A model generated the notes under the pieces. It was not told the origin of the DNA, made no database searches, and saw only the letters and a list, made by a program, of their open reading frames with translations. A DNA stretch of 15,290 nucleotides from Clostridiales bacterium (GTDB lineage Bacteria; Bacillota_A; Clostridia; Oscillospirales; Oscillospiraceae). Of this stretch, positions 15,242-15,290 are shown piece by piece. The position numbers and the translations under genes were made by a program. Numbering within the stretch: position 1 is the first letter of the stretch; every line of letters begins with the position of its first letter. The stretch lies in contig DXUR01000030.1 in the NCBI GenBank assembly GCA_019417795.1, positions 1 through 15,290 of the forward strand, given 5' to 3'.

Positions 15242-15266
15242 AAACCTCCGGCTAAGCCGGAGGTTT
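15242..15266. terminator. Strong GC-rich hairpin, probably a bidirectional terminator
   Basis: Eleven-base perfect arms AAACCTCCGGC/GCCGGAGGTTT enclose TAA. With A-rich sequence before and GGTTTGATTT after it, it has the look of a Rho-independent terminator usable in both directions. It probably closes the short plus-strand unit and any minus-strand gene to the right of the window. Confidence 0.7.
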
Positions 15267-15271
15267 GATTT

Positions 15272-15286
15272 GGCCCTATAAGGGCC
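15272..15286. repeat. Small inverted repeat GGCCCT-ATA-AGGGCC
   Basis: Six-base perfect arms with a three-base loop lie just after the strong hairpin and at the window edge. It may be part of the same terminator region or of a further repeat; too little context is visible to decide. Confidence 0.4.
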
Positions 15287-15290
15287 TATT

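Larger units (their letters stand above)
15143..15266 (+). ncRNA. Candidate short structured transcript
   Basis: The promoter at 15103-15140 leads into a region with no long ORF and hairpins in series: one on the AGAACT/AGTTCT core extended by TACTTT/AAAGTA (about 15163-15204), one on AAGGGGC/GCCCCTT (15203-15221), and a strong one at 15242-15266. The product would be an RNA of roughly 80-125 nt. It matches no RNA family I can recognise. It may instead be the mRNA of the 15-codon ORF listed separately. The 5' end is predicted from the promoter only. Confidence 0.4.

Overview
The window looks like a chromosomal segment of a low-GC Firmicute, most likely a Clostridia-type anaerobe. The grounds are AT-rich sequence, strong AGGAGG-type ribosome sites, sigma-A-like promoters, and gene families typical of that group: a Hanks kinase opening MTEIGTVIDGKYEI, DUF6382-like/FHA proteins, a YukD-like protein, and MBG/Ig-repeat surface proteins. 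This placement is inference from gene style; no marker gene is present. All clear protein genes lie on the minus strand, so the locus reads from right to left.

Right end (about 13,550-15,290): an intact tyrosine recombinase gene (13750-14874) lies between two perfect 28-bp inverted copies of a hairpin-forming sequence (13639-13666 and 15179-15206). Beyond it is a short plus-strand unit: a near-consensus promoter inside a long dyad, a predicted transcript of roughly 80-125 nt that could be a structured RNA or a 15-codon ORF, and several hairpins. This may be one end of an integrated element whose cargo extends leftward.

Centre (7,963-13,551): one tightly packed operon. It starts with a TetR-family regulator that has its own promoter with palindromes, and continues with a DUF6382-like/FHA protein, a four-helix membrane protein, a PP2C phosphatase, a membrane Ser/Thr kinase, a membrane-anchored motif protein and a second small membrane protein. 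Genes overlap or lie 3-30 nt apart. Two of the proteins carry clusters of the same motif, acidic-x-Thr-Gly-x-Leu: six copies in the FHA protein and four in the membrane-anchored protein, ten in all. Every copy has Gly at +1 and Leu at +3 from the Thr, the spacing FHA domains read. Kinase, phosphatase, FHA readers and multivalent candidate ligands therefore sit together as a probable reversible phospho-Thr assembly circuit at the membrane.

Left (1-7,959): a 1837-residue exported, membrane-anchored Ig/MBG-repeat protein with a Cys-rich N-terminus, then a strong hairpin, then a second DUF6382-like/FHA protein, a CpaE/TadZ-like ATPase, a YukD/EsaB-like ubiquitin-fold protein, and the first codons of another gene that runs off the window. 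YukD together with FHA proteins and a kinase suggests a type VII secretion-like (WXG100/ESX-type) locus. The motor (EssC-like) and WXG100 substrates are not in the window, so that assignment is inference.
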